Source of the DNA: Symsagittifera roscoffensis
Lineage: Eukaryota; Xenacoelomorpha; Acoela; Convolutidae
DNA length: 64,000 nt
Direction of reading: 5' to 3'
NCBI RefSeq assembly: GCF_963678635.1
Contig: NC_087062.1
Location: forward strand, 34,013,651-34,077,650
This document shows positions 33,501-41,559 of the stretch, in pieces. Position 1 is the stretch's first letter. The number at the start of each line of letters is the position of its first letter. Below the pieces are notes generated by a model, which was given only the letters and a program-made list of their open reading frames with translations, was not told the DNA's origin and searched no databases. The translations under genes and the position numbers were made by a program.

Positions 33501-36137
33501 CGACTTTATTGCCACCACCAGAGTTAACATCTGGTTTAATTCAGCTCCTGGCAAAGAGTATATCAGAGTCTCCGGCCAGAACAACTTAGGAGACGTTCCT
33601 TCGAAGTCCGACCCTGCCACAATGACTACTCTCGCGGCGGCTGGATCTGCTCTATCATAAACTGCCAGGGTTTTGGCCAGCTGGGTGCTGCCACAGGGCT
33701 TCCCGTACCTGGGATCTTCCGCCAACTTCGAGCCTTCGTAAGCGGCATCTGGCAACTCCATTCCCCCCGGATTGAGTAGCTTGTCCACCACTTTCAACTG
33801 CGCCGGTGTCGCCAATCTGATCCTGGCGATGCTTGTTCGGTGTTTGGGGGGTTCTACTATGAGTCCAGGACTCCCCAACAGCTTGAGAGGTCTGTAGTTA
33901 ATGGGTCCCATGATCGCTTTTGTGGGAATTCCGGTCAGATCTGCGGTCTCCATCAATTTCGTTCTCGAGAAGTGTGCCTCATGAGCTTTCAACCAGTCCA
34001 CGCAATGATGTCTGTTTAAATCCTCGTGCGACACTCGTTCAATCCCCAGGGTCTCCGCCAATTCTCGCCTGCATTCCAAACCCTCTACGTCCAGTTCTTT
34101 CACCTTCTCAGGATATCTCAAGCGAGCGGTCTCCATAGATCTCTTTTCCCGCTTGTTCTCTGCCACTACCACTGAGGATATCGCCGAGCCTGGAGGTGTT
34201 GATGACGTCACCTCCTCAGACTCCATTGGCGTGACACTCTGCAATCTGGTCTGGTTGCTCCTCGAACTGTCTCTAGTGTCAACTCTCGTTCCCAAGCGAC
34301 CAGACAAGGCCCTTGAGGCAAGGAATGGTGGGTTCGGGGGTGGTCCTAATGTGAATTGGGCTGTCTCTAGCAGGTCCGCCTCTAGCGTGTTTATGTGTTC
34401 TTGGAAGACGTCGTTCAGCCACTCCGCTCCCCTTGGTCTATCGAAATGGATTCCATCATTGGAGGTGTCTTCAGGGAATCCCTTTTTCTCCATGCGCTCC
34501 GCTACGTCCAACAGTCTGACAGGGAGCACACTTTTCCGGTGGATATCTCGGATCACCTTGTTTAGGTTCCGCACCTTCTCGTTCATCTCCAAGGCGTGCT
34601 GGTCAAACATCATGTTGTAGGGGACGGTACATACCGTCAACAGGATGGGGTCCATCTGGATCCTCAGCTCCTCAAGAAGGCAGCTCATCTTGTCGTGCAG
34701 CCTCGTTATTTTCCTCGCTTCTCCACTTGATACATCGTTAGTCCCGATCATCAAGGTCACCGTGTACACTTTAGTCATCCCTAGCATCTCAAGCGTCGCC
34801 AACATCTGTGGCGTGGCAGCTCCAGCGAAACTCAAGATTCCTGTCTGCCAGTGCGACTGGATCCGGGTCAACACCCGCACCAGGCTGTCCCCTATGATCA
34901 GGTGGACCGCACCTTCTGGCACGCGGGGTGGCGCAAGATACTCCACCCAGGCTGCATCATGAAAGCAGTCCCTCCTGGCTTTCTGTTCCGCACTCCAATC
35001 CAGCCGATTGTGCCTGTGGTACCTCTTCTCTGTATTTTTCTTATAACTCGAGATCACGACGCTCCTGACCGGCTGTTCCCTCCAAGTCGGGGGAAGCTCC
35101 GGTCTTGCCGAACTTTCACGACTTTTCTGCCGTAATTTCTCGCCCAGCTCTTTCAGACGCGATGAGCCGCCGCTCACCTGACTGTCACTCGAGGTCGAGG
35201 TTGGGGTATATCCAGGCAGCACCACATCCATCAGCGGGCGTACGGGTTGCGTCTCTAGGCTACGCAAGGAAGACGTTGCGTCATTCGGTATCCAGACTTC
35301 CAACCCTTCACTCATGTGTTCCCGGGCCTCACGGTCAAGGTTGAACCGTGCTCTTGCTCTGGGGACTTCATCCACCTCCATGCGTGACTCTGGTCTCGAG
35401 CTGGTAACCACTCGCTCCTTCGGCCTGGCTCCCTTCTGTGCGTCAAGTTCGCGTTGTCGTTGTTCTATTCTCTCCAACTCCGACTTCAGATGTTCACAAT
35501 TCGCGGAATTCTCCCGCACCCTTAGCTCCTGTTGATGTTCAGCCTTTAGCATCTCAAGCAACCTCAGAGTCTGATCTCGTTCGTTGACCGCCTGGTCCCT
35601 TTCCAGCTGAACCTTCTCCCGATCCAGCTTTGCCTGATCCCGATCGATGTTCGCCTTATTCCTTTCCTTCTGCGTCTTCTCGAGCTCTTTCTTTAGAACA
35701 CCAAGATCCGGATACGCCTCGGTCGTCTGTTGTGCTCGCGTCATCGATAGCACCTTACTCGAGCTCTGGCCTGTAGATCTTGCGGTTGGCCTAGTTGGTA
35801 GTGGGAATTCCCCTGCGCCATATTCGGTATTGTTACTCAGGCCAGGATTCCTTGCCAAGTCAAAGCCCCTTACTCCTCCATCCACATTCCAAGACAACCA
35901 TCTGGTCTGATCTTGGTTTGATATACCCTCAGTGGTGTAGCCGATCATCAAGACAGCCTCCGTCGCAGACTCCCTGCATTCACCCTGGTCTTCCAACTGG
36001 AGGATGGCATTCAGCATTACCGCCATTCTCTCGTCAATCTGGGTATAGTCCAGGTCCCTCAGGCGTCTGTACAGCTCATCATCAAGAGTAGGCTTCTTCA
36101 GGGCCGCGGGCATGGATTTCCAGAATCTGTCTGCCAT
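30576..36137 (-). CDS. Giant-element accessory protein, 1853 aa, with SGNH/GDSL esterase-like domain and coiled coil
   Basis: A single open frame from AGAATGGCA. Residues about 145-235 form a coiled coil rich in ERDQ-type heptads. Residues about 405-595 (34353-34925) carry all SGNH hydrolase blocks: IIGDSLV with Ser418, FAGA with Gly439, MIGTNDV with Asn467, and SNDGIHFD with Asp561 and His564. A second similar region at about 830-1060 keeps spacing but reads AGSDFEG, AGMNDHLHA and ADNHP. The remaining C-terminal 800 residues are unrecognised; around 1640-1720 it is acidic and Pro/Ser-rich. SGNH proteins are Ser esterases/lipases; esterase domains are known in ORF1 of some CR1-group LINEs, where a membrane or RNP role has been proposed. 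Activity here is inferred only from motifs. Confidence 0.8.
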   Translation of the reverse strand: MADRFWKSMPAALKKPTLDDELYRRLRDLDYTQIDERMAVMLNAILQLEDQGECRESATEAVLMIGYTTEGISNQDQTRWLSWNVDGGVRGFDLARNPGLSNNTEYGAGEFPLPTRPTARSTGQSSSKVLSMTRAQQTTEAYPDLGVLKKELEKTQKERNKANIDRDQAKLDREKVQLERDQAVNERDQTLRLLEMLKAEHQQELRVRENSANCEHLKSELERIEQRQRELDAQKGARPKERVVTSSRPESRMEVDEVPRARARFNLDREAREHMSEGLEVWIPNDATSSLRSLETQPVRPLMDVVLPGYTPTSTSSDSQVSGGSSRLKELGEKLRQKSRESSARPELPPTWREQPVRSVVISSYKKNTEKRYHRHNRLDWSAEQKARRDCFHDAAWVEYLAPPRVPEGAVHLIIGDSLVRVLTRIQSHWQTGILSFAGAATPQMLATLEMLGMTKVYTVTLMIGTNDVSSGEARKITRLHDKMSCLLEELRIQMDPILLTVCTVPYNMMFDQHALEMNEKVRNLNKVIRDIHRKSVLPVRLLDVAERMEKKGFPEDTSNDGIHFDRPRGAEWLNDVFQEHINTLEADLLETAQFTLGPPPNPPFLASRALSGRLGTRVDTRDSSRSNQTRLQSVTPMESEEVTSSTPPGSAISSVVVAENKREKRSMETARLRYPEKVKELDVEGLECRRELAETLGIERVSHEDLNRHHCVDWLKAHEAHFSRTKLMETADLTGIPTKAIMGPINYRPLKLLGSPGLIVEPPKHRTSIARIRLATPAQLKVVDKLLNPGGMELPDAAYEGSKLAEDPRYGKPCGSTQLAKTLAVYDRADPAAARVVIVAGSDFEGTSPKLFWPETLIYSLPGAELNQMLTLVVAIKSEMPCEPELLLFAGMNDHLHAMGLLEQLKGNEIPTSRKIWEAIQALFAAMNEVQENVVSRFGSKTKVVFTTSPGYANMPPALQFVYAVLILIAEGNEWRILMAAPNRELEPSNLRLRKSELAAAWADISHALSGFYGLAGILIVLDEVLLLEISNFARQLKFSPVIADNHPAISQLTASLWFRSMDVKITNSTSKSRGPSNERRNVAETEKQLESMKYRLTQENGWWPFLTPRLENATNKTREEAPPLVKQVWSFLEKQLELAEVRDMTVARFVSAANEVTIGGFWREHAKGELRTRRDHEILKFLSPCWEKEFMAGMFGTTATIFGAFVQEILGIPISLHLALYLVYPRYLFNMGPAYMFSRGVETLRVDGYLALLLLTHGELVSFHQLMEYGEPLSMGRVHSSIETYFYKCAAGLKTLLVQYLMMQNRHMTGEDENPTSKEEWKKMNRGTPLLTDLCLAMRSDPMGIIRGLEEVVTCIYGPAVTYAFPDPLVTTYRHSVTHLSLISILDGRALNWCQQEVLRARMSKTVLFGKVKDAELIVYNFRGQMQCRMGGKREGPIETYPKFWNFNPLTADGREILRIPAWKECFALVKRELEAIMEKEILPATMPEFPIVRRMTLGMNSPLVVPSIMARMTTEEMQKYFTDGWDPLFIGYTAAVYFHTSEAKVNSWTTQAKKMRGSQPPGYEVRKVLRALEQEGLENMLPIWDDGRMIMMEGHVALVDDMKFATRKYRAPYGLEQVEMRQEGKELDAAGQLHVALTEYKKLDPTTPSPLSVDTPGDKRSGPVEDRFKRILERRRHESEEESMDETLSEAGEDMEVGNTPEPGPSGEELTTQELLKDLSEENWADTATPPLNPSPRKNLELPLANETFNMGMILLSSEEREKNTFEGNRDMFLGSLKDDAWQEFLEEFNQEVGSETTLDKFKEELWDTVVRFGEPLLIGTGLDEKARKELLSKLVELRNSRSKTREEKM
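32958..33650 (-). other. Second, degenerate SGNH-like domain (within 1853-aa ORF)
   Basis: Residues about 830-1060. VVIVAGSDFEG stands where VxxIGDSL is expected (Ser843 before Asp844 rather than after), LLFAGMNDHLHA stands for the GxND block (Asn894), and ADNHP (Asp1046, His1048) for DxxH. Block spacing parallels the first domain, so it looks like an internal duplication or tandem SGNH fold that lost the canonical nucleophile. This is inference from pattern, not a search result. Confidence 0.45.
34353..34925 (-). other. SGNH/GDSL hydrolase-like domain (within 1853-aa ORF)
   Basis: Ser418, Gly439, Asn467 and His564, plus Asp561, are in the four SGNH blocks at normal spacing for a domain of about 190 residues. 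The proposed catalytic triad is Ser418-Asp561-His564 with Gly439 and Asn467 as oxyanion-hole residues, all intact. Confidence 0.8.
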
Positions 36138-36186
36138 TCTTTGTGACTTCGGGATGTATACAGGTATATGTTAACCAGCTCAAGAA

Positions 36187-36381
36187 TTACCTTACCGACT
36201 CAAGTATTACCCAACTCAAGAATTCTCTAGAAATGTTCCCTTGCAAACACTTGCTGTAGGTGTCGATTATCGCGAGTTCAATCAAGATTTCTCTTTCTGT
36301 CTCTCGCTTGAGTGTAGTTGGATTTTCAACTTTGTTTTTCAAACTTGATCTGAAAACAGAAACCACATTAAGACCTAACAT
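36187..36381 (-). CDS. Possible small spliced exon between pol and accessory ORF
   Basis: In element sense, TTTCTGTTTTCAG (ending about 36357), a near-perfect 3' splice acceptor, is followed by an open stretch and then GAGTCG/GTAAGG, a good donor (about 36198). The exon would encode about 50 residues (SSLKNKVENPTTLKRETERE...). It may be an alternative 5' exon for the 1853-aa ORF, or a trans-splice acceptor for a separate downstream mRNA. Chance is possible. Confidence 0.35.
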   Translation of the reverse strand: MLGLNVVSVFRSSLKNKVENPTTLKRETEREILIELAIIDTYSKCLQGNISREFLSWVILESVR

Positions 36382-36639
36382 GTCATGCTCCTAACCTAGA
36401 AACCCCCCCCCTTTTACCAGTATGGTTACAATCTTATCATTTTCATTCTATTTAAAACGATTCAATTGGAATTTCCTTAAAAGCATGCAGATTCATTTTA
36501 TGTTTTAGCACCGTTAATTCTTTTTAAAATTTAATTGTCATGCCAATCACGTCTTAAGATCCCTTTACCTGTGCCGCACCCCAGTATCTAACTCAAGACT
36601 CCTCCCTCACACCCAACTCGAGACCCCCGTGTCCCCAAC
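36382..36639 (-). other. Spacer between pol and downstream ORFs
   Basis: No gene seen. Contains a run of nine C at 36402 and several CTCAAG/CTCGAG/CTCAGG words around 36590-36655. Confidence 0.4.
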
Positions 36640-39600
36640 TCAGGCGATGCTCAAGTAGTATTTTTTGTGCAGATACACCATTATCTCAGTTTCCGCAAAG
36701 ACTACATGTAGGATAGCGTACAATTCCCTCGAGCTCAGTTTGCCCCTGTTTGGGTCATACACCGGCATTGAGACCTCCGTTATTCCTCTTTCAGTCATGA
36801 AGTCTCGTAGTCTTGTTAGTGCCAACATCACGTGTTCGGGATCAATTGTGTTCCTGTCATTGACCCTCGTCACTAGGAAGCACAGATATTTGCCAGCGAC
36901 TTGTGCTACTGATGGTGGAAGCGCTGCCATCCCTCCTAGTCCTGGTCTCTGTCTGAACAGAAACTCCACGTTCTGGTACTCTCTTCTGAAGTCAGCTTCC
37001 AATCTTGATTTGAAACTCATGTCCGCCGTGATGCAGATCGCGCTAGTCCTGTTTGACAGGATGAAGTCACTATCCGTTATCATGATGTTCTCCGAGTACT
37101 CATTGGGTATTTCAAATTTCGTTTTGAAATTCCGACCTATGGTAGGCTCCGGCTCTTCTTCTTCCAGTTCCAATTCGCTTGTTTCTCTCACTTCCTTGAG
37201 CTTCTTTATCATCAAATTTTCGGTGTGGGTAAGTCCTACCTCCACTCCCCGGACAAAAATATTTATCGACGTCCCCGTCGATGTTGTCGGGTCTGAATTG
37301 TCCTGAGGAATGTCCAGTGGCCTGTCTGTTGCCGTCCATCCGAAAAGAGGGTCCTCTGTCTTCATGTAATTTGCCGCTGATACATCGACTTGTTGAATGC
37401 TTTGTCCTTCGTGGCTCTCGTCTTTGACATCGCGCATCCACTCTAGTATCCTCAAGTTCGTGTTCTCCCTCCTCTCTATCTCACTCTGCTCGAGATCCGT
37501 CTCTAATTCCGGCGTCAAGTGGTCTTCCTGCGGATAGTGTCCACCATCGTCAATGACCTGCCATTCCTCTCCGGCTTCCAGTTCGCCTGCGCTCAGTAGT
37601 TCCTCGCCCAATTTGTCTGGCTGTATCTTATCGATCAAGAAGTCATCCCCGTACCTGTTGTACCTGGTGCGTTTACGATTGCCAGTCCTGGTTTCCGGTG
37701 GTGTCGGTCGATCCGGCTCCACCCACTTCGGCACCTCATCTTGCTCCGGGTCGTTCCAGTCTTCTTCTACAAATGATCCTGCATCAGACTCCCCTCCTAT
37801 CTTTTCGTTGTCGTCCAAACTCAAGTTCCCATTACCATCATTTTTCTCTCTGGTGCCTTTTTCATTCACTTCACACGCTGGCTCTACCACCAGGTACTCG
37901 AGACCCTCCATGTCCTTCGGTATGCACCAATCCTCTGGGGACGGGACGTGAGGCTTCAGATTTTCATAATGTGCCGCTCGCCCAGTACTCAAGCGATAGA
38001 ACCGTCCTTGTTGATGAACCTCCGTTATCATGAATGGTCCCCTCCACTTCTTGAGTAGTTTCTTTGTTCCCTTGGGCGGTATGACATTTTGGAAGACCCA
38101 CACGTATTGGCCCACTTCATATGGCTTTGCTCGTAATATTTTTTCGTCATATTTCCTGCGTTGCCTCATTTGCGCTTGCGCCGTGTTCCTCCTGCATAGC
38201 TCGTTCAACTCCTGTTGTCTTTTGATCGCTTCTTTCACGTATGCCTGAGGCGACGTCCTTTTCCCTTCGTATTCCGGGTAAAAGAATGTCAGAGGCATTG
38301 CTCTCTCCCTGCCCGTCAACATCATGAAAGGACTGATGCCCGTCGTTGAGTGCTGTGTACTGTTGTAGGCTCCTACTACCTGTGGCAGGTATTTGTCCCA
38401 GTCCGTCATGTATCTTGAGCAGTACACCCTTAACATGTTGACCAGTGTCCTGTTCTGTCTCTCTACCAACCCATTGGTCTGTGGATGATAGGTCGTCGAG
38501 TGTGCTTGAGCAATGTGCGATCTCTTCATCAATTCTTTTGTCAAGTCCCCCACGAAAGCTTTGCCGTTGTCCGACTGGAAAGTCATTGGACAACCATACC
38601 GCGATATCCAATGCGTTATCAAATGATCACATGTCTCTTCGGCCGAGGCTGTCTGGCACGGAACCGCTTCCGCCAACTTTGTGAAGTGATCTATTATAAC
38701 CAGTATCTGGTTATATCCCGACTCTGTCATGCAGATTTTTTGATGGTCTATCTGCACCACTTCATTGAACTCTGAGCTCTCAACGGACTTGAGGGGAAAC
38801 TTCATCTTCCTTGGGTCTTTTACCTGGAGACATGCCAGGCAGGCATTCACCCATCTCTCGCAAGCTTTTCTCATTCCTGGCCAATCAAACCTGTGAAGTA
38901 TCCTTTGTTGTACTTTGTCTATCCCCTGGTGGCCCATCTGGTCGTGTGATCTGAAGAGCACCTCCGTCTGGTACAATTGTGGTAGTATGATGAGGTTGTG
39001 TTTGTGTAATATCTTTTCCTCATCTCTCCTCTTGCACGCTACCACCCCATCAGCTGTGTCATAAAGTAAGTCTTTCTTTTCTTTGTAGAACTGGCTCAAG
39101 ATCTTGTAGCTGTCTTCCTCAAGTTCCCCCTTCTCCTTGACCCCCGACTGGATCCATTTGGAGAGGTTACTTGTCATTTTGTCATTCTTCTGGGCTCTTA
39201 TTAGGTCTGACAGCCTATATCTCGCCTTAACATGCTCCTTTAGCGCCATGATCTGTCCATTCATCTCACCAGGGTTGTGGATGTCATCACTCAGTTTCAC
39301 ACATATCAGCCTTTTCACGATTTTCATATCATCTTCTGGCACCAGATTCGTTCTGATGTTTGAGTTGCATGATAGTTCCCTGAATGGTTTCCTTGCAACC
39401 GCAATTTTCTCAAGTTCCTCACCACCTCGCATCTCCTGTATGTCCATGTTGTATGTTCCTGAAGATGGATCCGTCTGTAACTCCCTGTCGTGGTGCATTG
39501 TCTTCTCTTCCGCCAATATCATGCACAGACTGTCTTGGTTTTCGCTGCTCTCATCCGAGTCTTCATCCCATCCTTCACGCTCCCCGGACAATTTTCCTTC

Positions 39601-41559
39601 TCTGGTTCCTTCATCCGTGAACCTGGAACACTCCCCAGACTCTTGACCTAGTCCCAGGTGTTCAGTATCTTCTTTGAACGTCACTTTCTTTTTCCTGACC
39701 TTGGTCTGCTCCAGAACGTCTTCGGGGATTTTGTCAACTAGTGACCGCACGACATCTTTGCTGTCAGTGACGCTTCCTCTTGATGAGTTAGTATCGTTCA
39801 CTGTCTCTTTTCTCCGAAGTATAGTGACTTCCGGTTCCTCTTTACCCTTCTCTTGGATCACGGGCTTATCATCTGATAGTTTCTCGAGCAACCTCATTAA
39901 GTCATCATCTATCTTTGCAGTTCCTGCTTCCACCTGGTTAAGATCATAGCCTTTTGCCTTGAGCGTCTCCTTCACGATCTTCGACTTGAGTATAATCTCA
40001 ATCGGAATTCTCTTGCTCTTCTTCAAGATGGTCTTCTCTGGAAGCTCTTTAGGCAATTCAGGATGATCTTCTATCGGTTTGCCTGACTTGTTCAGCCATC
40101 TCGTGAGTGGAAGACTGTCGTACGTTTCCTTGTCCATGAAGGAGAAGCCATCTTTGATTTCAGGTCTGTCTGCCTCTCTTTGCTCTTGTCTCTCATAGAA
40201 CTCCGTCTTCTTACTCAAGCTGTCGGCATTCTGATGTTTATCTCGTGTTCTATGCTCAATTATCATGTTGTATCCATCCAGGCGAACTATCCACCTCCCA
40301 ATGTAACTTTGGTCCATTGAGTACGTTTTCAGCCAGCTCAGTGCTCGATTGTCGACTCGCAACTTGAATGGCTCACTGCCCAGGTATGCCCTGTATTTCT
40401 CGACAAAGGTAACCACTGCAAACATCTCTGCTTTTGGTGCTCCGTACTCCATTTCCGTGTCACTCAGGACTTTGCTCCCGTACGCTATTGGTCTCAAGAC
40501 TGTCTTCCCATTCCATTCTTGTTCTTGGTGGAGAATCCCAGAAATCGCGACTACCGACGCATCCGTGTCCAGCACGTACATCCCTTTCTCAGTCGGCATA
40601 CCCAGTACTGGTGCCTCACATAGCTCTTTCTTTGTTCTCTGGAATGACTCTTCTGCTGCGTTGTTCCACGTGAACTTCTTGCCCTTGTGTCTCATTAATT
40701 GTTGCATCGGGTATACCTTGTCTGCATAGCCTTTGATGAACTCTCTATAATAGTTAGCGAAACCCAGGAAGCTCATCAACTGGTGCTCTGTCTTCGGTGA
40801 TTTCCAGGTCAGGACTGCTTCCACGGCGTCCGTATCAGGTCTAATTCCGTGCTTGTCTACCATCCTGCCCAAGTATTTTTTTGAGTCCTTGAGTATCTCG
40901 CACTTTGATGGATTACACTTTAGCCCCGACCTCTTCATGCATGCAAACACTTCGTCAAGTCTCTCAATGTGGTCTTCCAGTGTTGGCGTCGCTATTACCA
41001 CGTCATCCACGTAGCACATTACCAGGTTGCCATACTTCTTCGTTACGCCTATCAGCGCGTGTGCCATCAACCGCTGAAACGTGGCTGTGCCATTGCAAAG
41101 TCCAAACGGCATCCGTTTCCATTGAAACAGACCCAACTCGCAGGCAAACCCTGTCTTGTCCCTGTCCTGCTTCCTTAGTGGTACTTGCCAAAAGGCCGAG
41201 CCTAAATCCAGAGTCGTAAAAAATTTTGCATCACCTAACTTCGAGAGGCTCTCATCAATCCTAGGTATGGGATAGGCATCCTTCACCGTGACGGAGTTCA
41301 GGTATCGAAAGTCACAACAAAACCTCAACTGGTCGCCTTTCTGTTTGGCCATCACTACTCCACACGCCCACGGTGACTTGGATGGTTCTATCATGTCATA
41401 CTCTAGTAACGTCTCGATCTCTTTTCTACACGCGTCCGATTTGTGTGGGGTCATGCGCCTCGCCCCCTCCCTGTGTGGTACCGCGTTTTCCTCAAGTTCT
41501 ATTTCATGCTCAACGAAATTACAACACCCGATATCCGCCTTATGCCTCGAAAAAACTTC
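36640..41559 (-). CDS. pol: Pol polyprotein, full length (unit D): RT, RNase H, integrase, macro-like domain
   Basis: Follows the in-frame UAG at 41562-41560 after 35 codons (NFVEHEIELEE) then Met at 41454; residues are counted from that Met. RT: LDLGSAFWQ with Asp83 and YVDD at 148-151. RNase H: Asp298, Glu343, Asp368, Asp411 (RDKHQNADSLS). Then a 300-residue charged linker unusual for Gypsy. Integrase: zinc-binding His837, His842, Cys872, Cys875; catalytic Asp903, Asp962, Glu998 (35 residues between the last two), followed by a GPY/F-like module (KKWRGPFMITEV...YENLKPH). The tail from about 1200 is acidic and ends in a macro-like domain (about 1460-1600). All catalytic residues are present, so this copy alone among the four could supply active integrase. 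Confidence 0.93.
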   Translation of the reverse strand, partial: EVFSRHKADIGCCNFVEHEIELEENAVPHREGARRMTPHKSDACRKEIETLLEYDMIEPSKSPWACGVVMAKQKGDQLRFCCDFRYLNSVTVKDAYPIPRIDESLSKLGDAKFFTTLDLGSAFWQVPLRKQDRDKTGFACELGLFQWKRMPFGLCNGTATFQRLMAHALIGVTKKYGNLVMCYVDDVVIATPTLEDHIERLDEVFACMKRSGLKCNPSKCEILKDSKKYLGRMVDKHGIRPDTDAVEAVLTWKSPKTEHQLMSFLGFANYYREFIKGYADKVYPMQQLMRHKGKKFTWNNAAEESFQRTKKELCEAPVLGMPTEKGMYVLDTDASVVAISGILHQEQEWNGKTVLRPIAYGSKVLSDTEMEYGAPKAEMFAVVTFVEKYRAYLGSEPFKLRVDNRALSWLKTYSMDQSYIGRWIVRLDGYNMIIEHRTRDKHQNADSLSKKTEFYERQEQREADRPEIKDGFSFMDKETYDSLPLTRWLNKSGKPIEDHPELPKELPEKTILKKSKRIPIEIILKSKIVKETLKAKGYDLNQVEAGTAKIDDDLMRLLEKLSDDKPVIQEKGKEEPEVTILRRKETVNDTNSSRGSVTDSKDVVRSLVDKIPEDVLEQTKVRKKKVTFKEDTEHLGLGQESGECSRFTDEGTREGKLSGEREGWDEDSDESSENQDSLCMILAEEKTMHHDRELQTDPSSGTYNMDIQEMRGGEELEKIAVARKPFRELSCNSNIRTNLVPEDDMKIVKRLICVKLSDDIHNPGEMNGQIMALKEHVKARYRLSDLIRAQKNDKMTSNLSKWIQSGVKEKGELEEDSYKILSQFYKEKKDLLYDTADGVVACKRRDEEKILHKHNLIILPQLYQTEVLFRSHDQMGHQGIDKVQQRILHRFDWPGMRKACERWVNACLACLQVKDPRKMKFPLKSVESSEFNEVVQIDHQKICMTESGYNQILVIIDHFTKLAEAVPCQTASAEETCDHLITHWISRYGCPMTFQSDNGKAFVGDLTKELMKRSHIAQAHSTTYHPQTNGLVERQNRTLVNMLRVYCSRYMTDWDKYLPQVVGAYNSTQHSTTGISPFMMLTGRERAMPLTFFYPEYEGKRTSPQAYVKEAIKRQQELNELCRRNTAQAQMRQRRKYDEKILRAKPYEVGQYVWVFQNVIPPKGTKKLLKKWRGPFMITEVHQQGRFYRLSTGRAAHYENLKPHVPSPEDWCIPKDMEGLEYLVVEPACEVNEKGTREKNDGNGNLSLDDNEKIGGESDAGSFVEEDWNDPEQDEVPKWVEPDRPTPPETRTGNRKRTRYNRYGDDFLIDKIQPDKLGEELLSAGELEAGEEWQVIDDGGHYPQEDHLTPELETDLEQSEIERRENTNLRILEWMRDVKDESHEGQSIQQVDVSAANYMKTEDPLFGWTATDRPLDIPQDNSDPTTSTGTSINIFVRGVEVGLTHTENLMIKKLKEVRETSELELEEEEPEPTIGRNFKTKFEIPNEYSENIMITDSDFILSNRTSAICITADMSFKSRLEADFRREYQNVEFLFRQRPGLGGMAALPPSVAQVAGKYLCFLVTRVNDRNTIDPEHVMLALTRLRDFMTERGITEVSMPVYDPNRGKLSSRELYAILHVVFAETEIMVYLHKKYYLSIA
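36650..37077 (-). other. Macro-like domain at Pol C-terminus
   Basis: Residues about 1460-1600 of Pol follow the macro-domain order: ICITADMSFKSRLEADFRRE for the (H/C)xxSADxxMGxGIAxxFxxxF helix region, GKYLCFLVTR, then HVMLALTRLRDFMTERGITE with VSMPVYDPNRGKLSS, and a final FAETEIMVYL strand, closest in pattern to OARD1/TARG1- and Poa1-type macro domains. The Gly-rich loops (MGxGIA and IGxGLD) are replaced, and the Asp used for catalysis in TARG1-type enzymes is not kept, so ADP-ribose binding or hydrolysis is doubtful. Fold assignment is inference. Confidence 0.6.
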
